NCBI GenBank assembly: GCA_035308025.1 | Contig: DATGHL010000033.1 | Coordinates: forward strand, 1 to 64,000 | Source of the DNA: Candidatus Binataceae bacterium | GTDB taxonomy: Bacteria; Desulfobacterota; Binatia; Binatales; Binataceae | Reading direction: 5' to 3' | DNA: 64,000 bases | In this document: piece by piece, positions 56,246 through 64,000 of the stretch | How the letters are laid out: each line of letters starts with the position of its first letter | How positions within the stretch are numbered: position 1 is the first letter of the stretch | The notes under the pieces: generated by a model | Database searches by the model: none | Seen by the model: the letters and a program-made list of their open reading frames with translations, nothing else | Told to the model about the DNA's origin: nothing | Made by a program: the position numbers and the translations under genes

Positions 56246-56794
56246 TTGAGTTTCACCGAACTGGCGGAGCTCTTGTCGAAAAGCTTAGGTCGGCCGCGAG
56301 CACCTGTCGGTGGACTGAGTAGCGCGCTACTCAAGGAAGACGTGATCGCGAAACGTCTCGCGACCGCCGGTGGAGTGGAGATCCAGGCTTGCGACATGTT
56401 GCGCAAGCGCTTCACCGCACCGAAGGTCGAGCCTGCGAACTTCGAGCAAGTCACATCACGAATCGCGAAGATGCAAAAGGCCGGCGGCGAGACCTTGGAC
56501 GACCTCTTCGAAGCTAGCCCGCCACCGATTAAGCCAGGTGCTGACGTGCGGTCGGCGGCCGATCAGCTTTCGGCGATTGATTGGGACTCCAAAATCGTCG
56601 CCGAAGCAAAGGCTGAACGGATCGATCTCTGCGCTGACCAGTACGGGATGCTTTACTACTCCGGCGTTCCGAGCGAGCTCCTACGCGTTGAGCTGAAATT
56701 GCACACTCGCGATGTCGCCGATGCATTGGATCGGGTTGATGAACCGCCTTCGGGCAAACCATGGATGATGGATGTTGCGCTTCAGCGACCCTGA
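56246..56794 (+). CDS. Unknown protein of the mobile region
   Basis: A 182-residue frame with a TTG start behind GAAGGA. Segments such as LAELLSKSLGRPRAPVGGLS, VIAKRLATAGGVEIQACDML and EQVTSRIAKMQKAGGETLDD look coding, with even composition and no low complexity, but I recognise no family. It could be the C-terminal part of a larger gene because the TTG start is unusual and an in-frame stop lies close upstream. It sits between insertion-sequence remnants. Confidence 0.55.
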   Translation: MSFTELAELLSKSLGRPRAPVGGLSSALLKEDVIAKRLATAGGVEIQACDMLRKRFTAPKVEPANFEQVTSRIAKMQKAGGETLDDLFEASPPPIKPGADVRSAADQLSAIDWDSKIVAEAKAERIDLCADQYGMLYYSGVPSELLRVELKLHTRDVADALDRVDEPPSGKPWMMDVALQRP

Positions 56795-56937
56795 CGGTCG
56801 CCGTCGCGGCAAGGCAATGGGTGGATTGAAGAGGTTGGGTCATCGGGACGCAAGGGTAATAAGGCCGCGGATGCCGCTTGGTGGGTTCTCGCCATCGTCA
56901 TTCCCCGCCAACGGGATTCGTTCCCGATGACAATGAT

Positions 56938-57792
56938 TCACGGGTTGAAAGGGGAGTCCCAGTGTGAGCGGAGAAAACTACCAGAAAAATCGAGCATAGT
57001 AAGGTTCATTGGACTATATCCGCGATAGAAAACTGCGCCATAGATGGCGACCCGTTTTGCTCCGCCGTACACAAGATTCATATCGTTTTCGGTCCAATTG
57101 ATCGTGATCGGGATTGGTTCGGTGGTCTCACCTATAGCGACGATAGGAACCTTAATTTCTCTCGGTCCGCCACTGTTGAGATTCGCCCATCGAGGTTCCT
57201 CGCCCGACAGCAAGCAATCGTATTTCCACGAAGTGGCATAAAGAGCGATCAAATTGGCTGGACTCCGGCCCACGTTGCTGAAGCTAAATCTGACGCTCGA
57301 AGTAGGTTCCTCAATGTCATAGAGCGGATGTTTGAACCGGAGCTCGGTTATTCCGGGACCAGCAAATAGGGCCGGTCGCTGTGAAGCGCCAATCGTGCCG
57401 CTTCGGCGCTGCTTTCTGCGGCCTTGGCGCTTCTGGCCGCAGCGTCCGCCGTTTTACGAGTTTCCGCGAGGCTGTTTCGAGTCGCATTGAGCAAGCCAAG
57501 AGCAATGGCCGTGTAGAGAAAGGTAATTCCCAGTATACCCCAGTCAGTGACCGTGGGCCGTTGATACCATTTCTGTTTGGTTTGGGGCTTTTCTACGGGG
57601 GTGCTGGGCTGAATTATCTGTACTGGGGCTGGTTGGAATGATGACCGTAAGCGGAGATGGGCCTGGTTCGGGCTTGCGGCTAGCGCTGTAGTGATGGGCG
57701 CTGGTTTGGTTCTGAGGTTCTTTGTTGCTTCTGCTTGCAGCGCTTAGGAGCAGGGCTGTTGTGATCAGGATCGGCAGATATTGCGATTTCAC
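56938..57792 (-). pseudogene. Single-pass membrane protein with SDRPY motif, two frameshifts
   Basis: Minus strand. The GTG at 57792 starts a hydrophobic signal (SQYLPILITTALLLSAA). The frame then changes near 57640, giving PSTPVEKPQTKQKWYQRPTV and the transmembrane segment WGILGITFLYTAIALGLLNA, followed by a coiled coil (LAETRKTADAAARSAKAAES) and LALHSDRPYLLVP. One missing base near 57355 shifts it again to ITELRFKHPLYDIEE, NVGRSPANLIALYATSW and the C-terminus. This TM-coiled coil-SDRPY-beta layout is common in proteins of unknown function in proteobacteria. The GTG overlaps the stop of the small gene upstream. Confidence 0.75.
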
Positions 57793-57944
57793 TTCGCCGC
57801 TTCTGCTTTGGCCTTTTCGGCCTTACGCCGTCGCGCGAAGCGCGCTTTCTGGCTCCGGTAGTGCGGACTTGTTTTCAATTCGTAGTCCTTACAGGTGTAG
57901 CAATAGAAGAAAATGATTTTCTGCGCATGCTTCGTCTTAGACAT
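57789..57944 (-). CDS. Small basic protein with a CxxC motif
   Basis: A 51-residue protein: MSKTKHAQKIIFFYCYTCKD carries a CYTC pair, and the C-terminus RSQKARFARRRKAEKAKAEAAK is very basic. One CxxC is enough for a dimeric zinc site, so nucleic-acid binding is plausible. Its TGA overlaps the GTG of the next gene (GTGA), and it begins 84 bp after the IS1595 transposase stop in the same direction. No family is recognised. Confidence 0.65.
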   Translation of the reverse strand: MSKTKHAQKIIFFYCYTCKDYELKTSPHYRSQKARFARRRKAEKAKAEAAK

Positions 57945-58028
57945 GGCGTCTTGCCCTCGGAAATTTTAGGTTCAGTTGAACCTGCTTTCTGGCCGCGTGA
58001 TGCAGAAGCATCCGCCAGTTCGGACGCT

Positions 58029-58931
58029 TCAGCATCCTGCTATAGCTTCGCCGAAAATGTCGGGATTCTTCCGGTTGTTGTGCCGGAACTGAAACTCATT
58101 CAGGTACAGCGGCAGATACTTCTTGCTGACGTTGTGGTAAGTGCCGATGACGCCGCGCTTGAACAACGCCCAGAAGCTTTCGATGTTGTTGGTATGGACT
58201 TCGCCGCGAACGTACTCATTCTCGGAATGCTTGACGGCTTTCGTGCGGCAATCCACCCGCCGCTTGCAGATAGTCATAGCCGCGATGTCTTCGGTCGCTA
58301 CGAGGCTTACGCGGTCGCTGACGGTCTTGTGGACGAAACGGTTGAGGGTTTTGGCGTCTGTGTTCTCGATGATCTGGCAAACCACGTTACCCTTCCGGCT
58401 GATGGCTCCGATGACGCCCACCTTGCCGGAGCCGATCCCGCCAGTGACGTGCGATTTCTTGTCCCAATGGCGGTTCTTATCCTTGCCGCCGATGAAAGTC
58501 TCATCGACCTCGACGATACCCATAAGCTTTTTGAAATCTTCGTCCTTCATGCCAGCGCGGAGCCGGTGGCCGACATACCAAGCGGTATACAGAGAGGAAC
58601 GCTCACCGAAAAACGTCCGGCGAAGCTGACGGGACGAAACGCCCTTTTTGCTCTGCAATATGGTGTAGAGAACCTTGAACCAGGTTACGAGCGGGACGTT
58701 AGTGTTCTCGAAAACAGTTCCGACCGTAACCGAGAACCGATAGGGCGTTCGCTTGGCCGGTCCGCACTTCATACACTGCCAATGGAAGGGCCGTGTCGGT
58801 CCGCATTCGTAAACTTTGGTATTGTCGCAGCGCGGGCAGCGCGGGCCGTCCGGCCAGCGACGCATCGTCAAATATGTCCGGCAAGCCGCTTCATCGAGGA
58901 AGGTCGCCATAAATTCTTGGAAGGTCATCAT
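58029..58931 (-). mobile_element. IS1595-family transposase, intact
   Basis: A 300-residue transposase. The N-terminal zinc ribbon (RWPDGPRCPRCDNTKVYECG, WQCMKCGPAKRTPYRFSV) and the DDE-type catalytic core (MGIVEVDETFIGGK, VATEDIAAM, HTNNIESFWALFKRGVIGTY) are complete. The order of Cys pairs and the NNIES motif mark the ISSpo8/IS1595 group. It has no stop or shift, unlike the other elements here. The CxxC and SDRPY genes follow in the same direction. I could not identify terminal inverted repeats by eye. Confidence 0.93.
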
Positions 58932-59117
58932 GCATAAAAAGATAGCTCACCACGGTGATGTTAGTCAAGAGCCGTAACATTTCCAAAATTGGCTCACGCC
59001 GGACTATCGGGACGCGACTGCTGTGCTCGGAAAAAGGCCTCCGCCGATGGTTGGAACGGCAGAAGGTATAAGATACAGCTTGACGGCAAGCCAGCATTAC
59101 GGCTATTCTCGAATCGC

Positions 59118-59285
59118 ATGAGAACCAAACCGCGGGGGGGACAGCCGATGTTCAAATTGACGGTACGCTTGCCTAATAGCCTGATCGAAAAGGCCAAAAT
59201 TCGGGCAGTCAAAGACCGACGCACGTTGCAGGACCTTGTGAGTGACGCGCTCGAAGCCTACCTGAAAAGCCCGGCAAGCGGATAG
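59118..59285 (+). CDS. Ribbon-helix-helix-like small protein
   Basis: A 55-residue frame (45 if the ATG at 59148 is used, which has only a G-run upstream). MFKLTVRLPNSLIEKAKIRA begins with the beta-strand and helix of a ribbon-helix-helix fold, and DRRTLQDLVSDALEAYLK completes it. Such proteins are antitoxins or excision/regulatory factors. It lies 8 bp before the integrase, so it is probably the element's regulator. No toxin is next to it. Confidence 0.75.
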   Translation: MRTKPRGGQPMFKLTVRLPNSLIEKAKIRAVKDRRTLQDLVSDALEAYLKSPASG

Positions 59286-59293
59286 GGAAAGCG

Positions 59294-60426
59294 ATGAAAC
59301 GGACGCGAGGCTTAGGCGGAACCTATCAGCGCGGCGACGTGTGGTGGATCCAATTCTATCTCCGCGGCAAGCGCTATCGGGAATCGACCGAAGCAACCAA
59401 TCGGGCTGATGCGATCAAACTTCTCAAGAAGCGTATCGCCGAGGGGCAACAGTCCGGCCGGCCAATCGGTAATCAAGTCGAAAAGACTACGCTCGCCGAC
59501 CTCACCGAAATGCTACTGAACAATTACCGCGCCAATGACCGACACAGTATCGACCGGATTGAATTCGCGATCCCTCACCTCAAGGAATTTTTCGGGGCCG
59601 AGTGCCGCGCCACGGAGCTTACCTCCGATCGGATGGCCGCGTTTCAGGCTTATCGCCAAGGGCAGAAGCGCCATGGCCGGAGCACTGCGAACGCGACGAT
59701 CAATTATGAGCTGGCCATGCCGCGTCGCGCGTTTCAGCTCGCCACACGCGCCGGCAAGGTGGCGTTCGGCCCGAATTGGAGATGCTACACGTCGAGAATG
59801 CCCGGAAGGGGTTTTTCGAAGCCGATCAGTATCGCGCGATTATCGAACAGCTCCCGGAGTATCTCAAGCCGGTCGCGATGGCCGCATACATCACCGGCTG
59901 GCGGACGAAGAGCGAGCTGCTCAGCCGGCAATGGCGCCACGTCGATCTCGACGCCGGCTGGCTCCGGCTCGATCCAGGCGAAGGCAAGACCGCCGAAGGA
60001 CGGATGTTCCCGCTCACGCCCGAGCTAAGCGCTTTGTTGGAAGGGCAGCGCGAGCGCGTTCGCGACCTCGAACGAGCAACCGGGCAAATCATACCGTGGA
60101 TATTCGTTCACCCTGACGGCACGCCCATCAAGAACTTCCGCTATGCGTGGACGAAGGCTTGCAAGGATGCCGGAGTTCCTGGGCGGCTTGTGCATGACTT
60201 CCGCCGAACAGCGGTTCGCCACCTAGAACGCGCCGGCGTGTCGCGCTCAGCCGCGATGAAGATCACCGGCCACAAGACCGAGACGGTCTATCGCCGCTAT
60301 GCGATCGTGGACGAGGGCATGATGCGCGAAGCGGCCGAGAAGCTCTCAGCGCTAAATCGAGTTGATACCGGCAAAAGGTCAATGCCGATAGTTGTGGGGA
60401 GGTCCCGATGGGACACGGAATCATAG
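59294..60426 (+). pseudogene. Tyrosine recombinase (integrase), one frameshift
   Basis: The N-terminal part (RGLGGTYQRGDVWWIQFYLR, SAM-like core LADLTEMLLNNYRANDRHSI) is in one frame to about 59760. After one missing base near 59762 the catalytic part continues in another frame: VRPELEMLHVENARKGFFEA, the Arg box ITGWRTKSELLSRQWRHVDL, HDFRRTAVRHLERAG (HxxR) and KITGHKTETVYRRYAIVDE with the Tyr. All catalytic residues are present, so one base decides activity. It should integrate at a tRNA gene; tRNA-Leu lies 610 bp downstream with its 3' end facing the integrase. It overlaps the next gene by 19 bp. Confidence 0.85.
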
Positions 60427-60950
60427 CGCTCTTCGCGTTGATTGTCGGAGCGATACTTGGCGGTGTCGGACAGATCTATACGTCTTTTCGAGAAGGGTCG
60501 GGCCTCGCCGATGCGCTCAAAGCCGAAATCGAGTCCTTGGTTATCCTTGTTGAGATGCGGGGTTATCTAACCTCTTTGGAAGGGCTTACTACGTTGCTAG
60601 AGGCTGGTGCGCACCCCGACGTACCGTACTTGCGCGTCGAGCGTTCCTACTTCGGAATTTTCGAAGCGTCGAGATCCAAAATCGGGCTTTTAGGTGCGGC
60701 TGCTGCACCTGTCGTCGAGTCATATGCTTTCGCAAATGCCTTTTTAGAGGACATGCGAACCCTCGCGGACTTCTCGGAGAAAGGCCAGATCGGGAACGTC
60801 GCTATGAAACCAGGAGAGTTGGAGCTTCGGGTAAGGTCTGCCCGCGAAGTGCTAAAGAAAGCGCTCGATAGGGGCAAAGTAGCGGCTGAGGAATTAAAGG
60901 CCAGATCGAACCAATGGTTCTTGAGGGAACTCCTATGCCTGAGAATATGA
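60408..60950 (+). CDS. Unknown protein with N-terminal membrane anchor
   Basis: A 180-residue protein with GGGAGG upstream. One N-terminal hydrophobic segment (IIALFALIVGAILGGVGQIY) precedes a soluble helical part (ALKAEIESLVILVEMRGYLT, RSAREVLKKALDRGKVAAEE). It overlaps the integrase end by 19 bp. Small membrane-anchored proteins beside integrases are frequent island cargo of unknown role. No homolog is recognised. Confidence 0.65.
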   Translation: MGHGIIALFALIVGAILGGVGQIYTSFREGSGLADALKAEIESLVILVEMRGYLTSLEGLTTLLEAGAHPDVPYLRVERSYFGIFEASRSKIGLLGAAAAPVVESYAFANAFLEDMRTLADFSEKGQIGNVAMKPGELELRVRSAREVLKKALDRGKVAAEELKARSNQWFLRELLCLRI

Positions 60951-61036
60951 GAACAGCCACACTTCAGCCACAATTTCGACATACGGCTTCAACGAATCGC
61001 CTCACTGAGCCTCGTAAGTCCCTGATTTTATTGGAA

Positions 61037-61117
61037 TGCGAGAGAGGGGACTTGAACCCCTACGCCTTGCGGCACTGGATCCTAAGTCCAGCGCGTCTGC
61101 CATTCCGCCACTCTCGC
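61037..61117 (-). tRNA. tRNA-Leu (UAG)
   Basis: Read on minus, GCGAGAG at the 5' end pairs with CTCTCGC at the 3' end, the T arm reads GGTTCAAGTCC, and the anticodon arm CTGGACTTAGGATCCAG carries the anticodon TAG. A long variable arm is typical of tRNA-Leu. CCA is not encoded. Its 3' end faces the integrase, the usual arrangement for an integration site. Confidence 0.95.
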
Positions 61118-61223
61118 ACCGATTCAGCCGGACTGTGCCGATTGTACGATGCCGCAGGCGACGGGGTCATAATCGGCAAGAGCGCGAGGAAGCCGGCAGC
61201 GTCACCCACGGCGCGAGCAAGCC

Positions 61224-61640
61224 TCAGTCGACGCGGGTGAGGAGCACTACCGGAATCTGGCGCGCGGTCTTTTTCTGATAGTCGGCGAAAATCGGCATCT
61301 GCTGCGCCTGCTGATCATAGAGCCGCTGGCGCTCGCTTGCAGGCGCGACCGTCGCGCGGACCTTGTAGCTGTCAGCGCCGAGTTCGACCGTTGCAACCGG
61401 ATTCGCGACCAGATTGTGATACCACGGCGGACTATGCGGCGCGCCCGCAAAAGAGGCGATCACCACGATGCGATCGCCATCGCGCGTGTAGCACAGGGGC
61501 CGCGTCAGCGAGCGGCCGCTCTTGGCGCCAATGGTCGTGAGGAGCAGCACCGGCATCCCGGCCATCTGACCGCCGACCTTGCCTTGATTGGCGCGGAATT
61601 CCTTGATGACGCCCTGGTTGAACTCATCGAGTTGTGACAT
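61224..61640 (-). CDS. DDN-like deazaflavin (F420)-dependent nitroreductase family protein
   Basis: A 138-residue split-barrel protein. The ATG at 61640 is preceded by GGAG. Seen: NQGKVGGQMAGMPVLLLTTIGAKSGRSLTRPL, IVVIASFAGAPHSPPWYHNL, NPVATVELGADSYKVRATVA. The GAKSGRxRxxPL-WYxNLxANP pattern is that of mycobacterial Ddn and relatives that bind F420. Its presence suggests the host makes F420, but no F420 biosynthesis gene is in the window. It starts 37 bp after the pstB stop and could be read through from the pst genes. Confidence 0.88.
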   Translation of the reverse strand: MSQLDEFNQGVIKEFRANQGKVGGQMAGMPVLLLTTIGAKSGRSLTRPLCYTRDGDRIVVIASFAGAPHSPPWYHNLVANPVATVELGADSYKVRATVAPASERQRLYDQQAQQMPIFADYQKKTARQIPVVLLTRVD

Positions 61641-61677
61641 CTCTGGCTCCTCAATGAAAGCGCGTTGAATCGAAGGC

Positions 61678-62487
61678 TCAGCTGAATTCACCGCGAATGT
61701 AGGCCTGAGTTTCGGGCGCCGCCGGGCTCTCGAAAATCTGCGCGGTCTCGCCGTATTCGACCATATAGCCGGTGCGCCCGCCGCCTGACGTATCGACGTA
61801 GAGAAACGCGGTCCTATCGGCGACGCGTTTGGCCTGCTGCAAATTATGCGTGACGATCGCGATCGTGTACTTTTGCTTGAGTTCCTGCATCAGCTCCTCG
61901 ATCCGATGGGTCGCGATCGGATCCAGCGCCGAGCACGGCTCGTCCATCAGCAGCACCGCAGGTTCGGTTGCGATCGCGCGTGCGATGCAGAGCCGCTGCT
62001 GTTGCCCGCCCGAGAGCGCGAGCGCACTAGTATGCAGCTTGTCCTTGACCTCTTCCCACAACGCCGCGCCGCGCAGCGCGCGCTCGACCCGATCATCAAA
62101 GCTGCCGCGGTAGCGGTTGAGCCGCAGTCCGAATGCGACGTTGCGATAGATCGTCATCGCAAACGGATTCGGCTGCTGGAAGACCATCCCGATATGCCGC
62201 CGCACGGCGACCGGGTCGATCCGGCCTCCATAAATATCCTGCCCGCGAAAAAAGATATGTCCCTTGAAGCGGAAGCCGCGCACCAGATCATTCATCCGAT
62301 TGAGGCAGCGCAGAGCAGTGCTTTTGCCGCATCCCGAGGGCCCGATAAAAGCCGTTATCGTTCCACGTCTGATTTGCAGCGCGACGTCGCGCAGCGCTTT
62401 GAACTTGCCGTAATGCAGCTCCGAGATATTGCAATCGATCAAGGTGCTAGTGTCCGCACCATTCGCCATTGCCGGTAAGGCAGCCAT
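61678..62487 (-). CDS. pstB: Phosphate ABC transporter ATPase PstB
   Basis: A 269-residue ABC ATPase. Walker [10 protein letters not shown], the Q loop MVFQQPNPF, signature [15 protein letters not shown] and Walker [16 protein letters not shown] are all present. The ATG at 62487 gives [20 protein letters not shown]; the frame continues further upstream but would overlap pstA. It powers phosphate uptake through PstC-PstA. The C-terminus [21 protein letters not shown] is typical. Confidence 0.94.
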   Translation of the reverse strand: MAALPAMANGADTSTLIDCNISELHYGKFKALRDVALQIRRGTITAFIGPSGCGKSTALRCLNRMNDLVRGFRFKGHIFFRGQDIYGGRIDPVAVRRHIGMVFQQPNPFAMTIYRNVAFGLRLNRYRGSFDDRVERALRGAALWEEVKDKLHTSALALSGGQQQRLCIARAIATEPAVLLMDEPCSALDPIATHRIEELMQELKQKYTIAIVTHNLQQAKRVADRTAFLYVDTSGGGRTGYMVEYGETAQIFESPAAPETQAYIRGEFS

Positions 62488-62510
62488 CGAGTCACCGTAC
62501 TTGCTGTCGG

Positions 62511-63437
62511 TTATTTGTTGTAGCGCTTGGCCAGACTTTGTCCGGCCAAGTTGACCGCGAGGACCATCATTACTAGCACTAACGCCGCCGACCACGCTAG
62601 CGCGATCTGGTTGTCAAAGGGTGAACCGGAGAAGTTGTAGATGAGTACCGCCAATGATGCGATGGGTTTCATTAAATCGCTCACGCCCTTCGGCCACATA
62701 TGGGGAGTCGTTCGGCTAATCCAAAACTCACTAAAAAGCGCGGTGAAGAGCAACGGCGCGGTCTCGCCTGCCGCGCGCGCGATTGCAAGCATCACGCCCG
62801 TTAATATTCCCGGCACTGCGGTCGGTAATACCACGCGCGTGACGGTTTGGGTTTGCGTCGCGCCCATCCCGATCGCGGCTTCGCGCATCCGACGGGGAAC
62901 CCGCTGGATCGCATCCTCGGCCGTGAGCAATACCGTCGGGATCATCAGCAACGCCAGGGCGACGCCGCCGGCCGGCGCCGAGAAACCACCCGTCACGAGC
63001 ACCACCGTGGCGAAAGCGAATACTCCGGCCAGGATCGAAGGTAGCCCGGTCAGAACCTTGGCGGCGAAACGTACCGCCTGAGTGGTCCTTGTCTCGGGTC
63101 CGAATTCCGACGTGTAGATCGCTGCGAGAATACCGATCGGAACACTGATCATAGTTGCGATCAGCACAATCACGACCGTGCCGACGATCGCGTTGCCGAA
63201 ACCGCCACCGACGGTCATCGCGGCCGGAGGTAATTCGGTTATTGCGGCCCAACCCAGGCTGGCGCTACCGCGAATGATCAACAGATACAAAACCGAAAAC
63301 AGTGGGAACAATGCGGCGATTGTCGCTGCGCCGGTCAGGAAGCTCATCACGACGCTGAACAACTGTCGCGGTTGGCGCAACGAGCGTTCAAGGGCATTCA
63401 GATCGACTTCCGGGGGTTTACCTGCCGCCGGCGTCAT
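62511..63437 (-). CDS. pstA: Phosphate ABC transporter permease PstA
   Basis: A 308-residue permease with six transmembrane segments; the first begins at [21 protein letters not shown]. The core [32 protein letters not shown] and the EAA-type loop [30 protein letters not shown] mark PstA. Its ATG overlaps the pstC stop (ATGA), and pstB follows 23 bp later. It should form the inner-membrane channel with PstC. Confidence 0.94.
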   Translation of the reverse strand: MTPAAGKPPEVDLNALERSLRQPRQLFSVVMSFLTGAATIAALFPLFSVLYLLIIRGSASLGWAAITELPPAAMTVGGGFGNAIVGTVVIVLIATMISVPIGILAAIYTSEFGPETRTTQAVRFAAKVLTGLPSILAGVFAFATVVLVTGGFSAPAGGVALALLMIPTVLLTAEDAIQRVPRRMREAAIGMGATQTQTVTRVVLPTAVPGILTGVMLAIARAAGETAPLLFTALFSEFWISRTTPHMWPKGVSDLMKPIASLAVLIYNFSGSPFDNQIALAWSAALVLVMMVLAVNLAGQSLAKRYNK

Positions 63438-64000
63438 CAGCGCAGCCCCATCAATGCAGCGTTGGCGCGCTGCAGGATCAGCGTGCCGATAATATTCACG
63501 ATCAGTGTGATGCCAAGCAGGACCAGCGCCGCATACATCAAGGCGCCGACTTCGGCCGTGCCGGCTTCGGGAAAATGATTCGCCAGCAGCGCCGCCAGCG
63601 TATTGGCCGGCGAAAACATCGACCAGCTAAGGACGTTCGCGTTGCCCGCGAGCATCGCCAGCGCCATGGTCTCGCCGAGCGCGCGTCCGAAGCCGAGGAT
63701 GATCCCGCCGAAGATGCCGGTGGCGGCAGTCGGCAGAAAGATCGCGAGGATCGCTTCCCAGCGCGTCGCGCCGATCCCGAAGGCGGCCTCGCGAATCTTC
63801 GGCGGCACGGCCACCAGCGCGTCGCGCGAGATTGCGGAAATCGTCGGCAGCACCATGATCGCCAGCACGATCGCCGCCGGAAACAGCCCCGGACCGCTCA
63901 GATTAGTACTGAAAAAAGGAATCCAACCCAGATGGCCGTTCAGCCAATTCGCCATCGGGCGGATCATCGGGATAACTACGAAGATGCCCCATAAGCCATA
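63437..64000 (-). CDS. pstC: Phosphate ABC transporter permease PstC, 5' end outside window
   Basis: The last 187 residues of PstC, open at the window edge; the reading frame continues through YGLWGIFVVIPMIRPMANWL at the boundary. The EAA loop REAAFGIGATRWEAILAIFLPTAATGIFGG and GFGRALGETMALAMLAGN are characteristic. An ATG at 63967 is internal, not the start. The binding protein gene pstS is presumably upstream, beyond 64000; phoU is not seen in this window. Confidence 0.94.
   Translation of the reverse strand, partial: YGLWGIFVVIPMIRPMANWLNGHLGWIPFFSTNLSGPGLFPAAIVLAIMVLPTISAISRDALVAVPPKIREAAFGIGATRWEAILAIFLPTAATGIFGGIILGFGRALGETMALAMLAGNANVLSWSMFSPANTLAALLANHFPEAGTAEVGALMYAALVLLGITLIVNIIGTLILQRANAALMGLR

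Noticed and set aside
57861..58937. A 358-residue open frame on the plus strand
   Set aside because: It is antisense to the intact IS1595 transposase, whose catalytic motifs decide the strand.

Overview
The window looks like chromosomal DNA of a didermic (Gram-negative type) bacterium of fairly high GC content, probably a soil or environmental lineage. The envelope evidence is an RND efflux pump, RlpA, an AsmA-like DUF748 protein and several lipoboxes. A luciferase-like oxidoreductase, a DDN-like (deazaflavin-dependent) protein, a 3Fe-4S ferredoxin of the P450 type and a D-aminoacylase-like amidohydrolase would fit groups such as Binatota, Acidobacteriota or deltaproteobacterial relatives. 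The phylum cannot be fixed from this sequence and that placement is inference only.

Layout. 0-8 kb: an IS3 transposase fragment, a ferredoxin with a broken and chimeric ferredoxin reductase, a Tat-exported vanadium haloperoxidase behind a GATA microsatellite, a PLP-dependent Cys/Met enzyme, and an amidohydrolase divergent from a TetR regulator with palindromic operators between them. 8-20.8 kb: an envelope and stress block with RlpA, a DUF748 protein, bacterioferritin + DUF3309 + lipoprotein, a hybrid kinase, a sigma-54 two-component operon (NtrC-type regulator, kinase, lipoprotein), CsbD, a BON protein and Fe-SOD. 21-28.6 kb: an MdtABC-like efflux operon. 28.9-33 kb: small proteins, a 26-residue SEC-C peptide, a GH15 enzyme, and a DUF883/DUF3618/holin-like membrane cluster. 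33.4-47.8 kb: a complete alpha-glucan and trehalose cluster, glgE-treS/mak-glgB-treY-treZ, with convergent glgX. 48-54 kb: flavin, GST, USP, luciferase-like and K+ channel genes, several of them broken. 54.4-61.1 kb: a decayed mobile island with IS21, IS3 and IS1595 elements, orphan genes and a frameshifted tyrosine integrase beside tRNA-Leu(UAG). 61.2-64 kb: a deazaflavin-type reductase and pstB-pstA-pstC.

The strongest system-level signal is a set of sigma-54 (-24/-12) promoter motifs. Six intergenic sites match TGGC-N7-TTGC exactly and two are near matches. All eight point the right way, 38-95 nt upstream (from predicted start site to start codon) of genes whose relatives are stationary-phase or osmotic stress genes in enterobacteria (RpoS regulon): csbD/BON, bacterioferritin, DUF883 membrane proteins, trehalose/glycogen enzymes, small hydrophilic proteins and lipoproteins. 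The same window encodes an NtrC-type activator and its kinase in one operon with a lipoprotein. I infer a general or osmotic stress regulon run by sigma-54 and this two-component system. The divergent pair of motifs at 33114-33308 would switch on the membrane-protein cluster and the trehalose operon together.

Several genes carry single-base frameshifts (ferredoxin reductase, GST, integrase, cytochrome c, a membrane protein). Some sit in clearly decaying regions, but an assembly indel problem cannot be excluded without reads.
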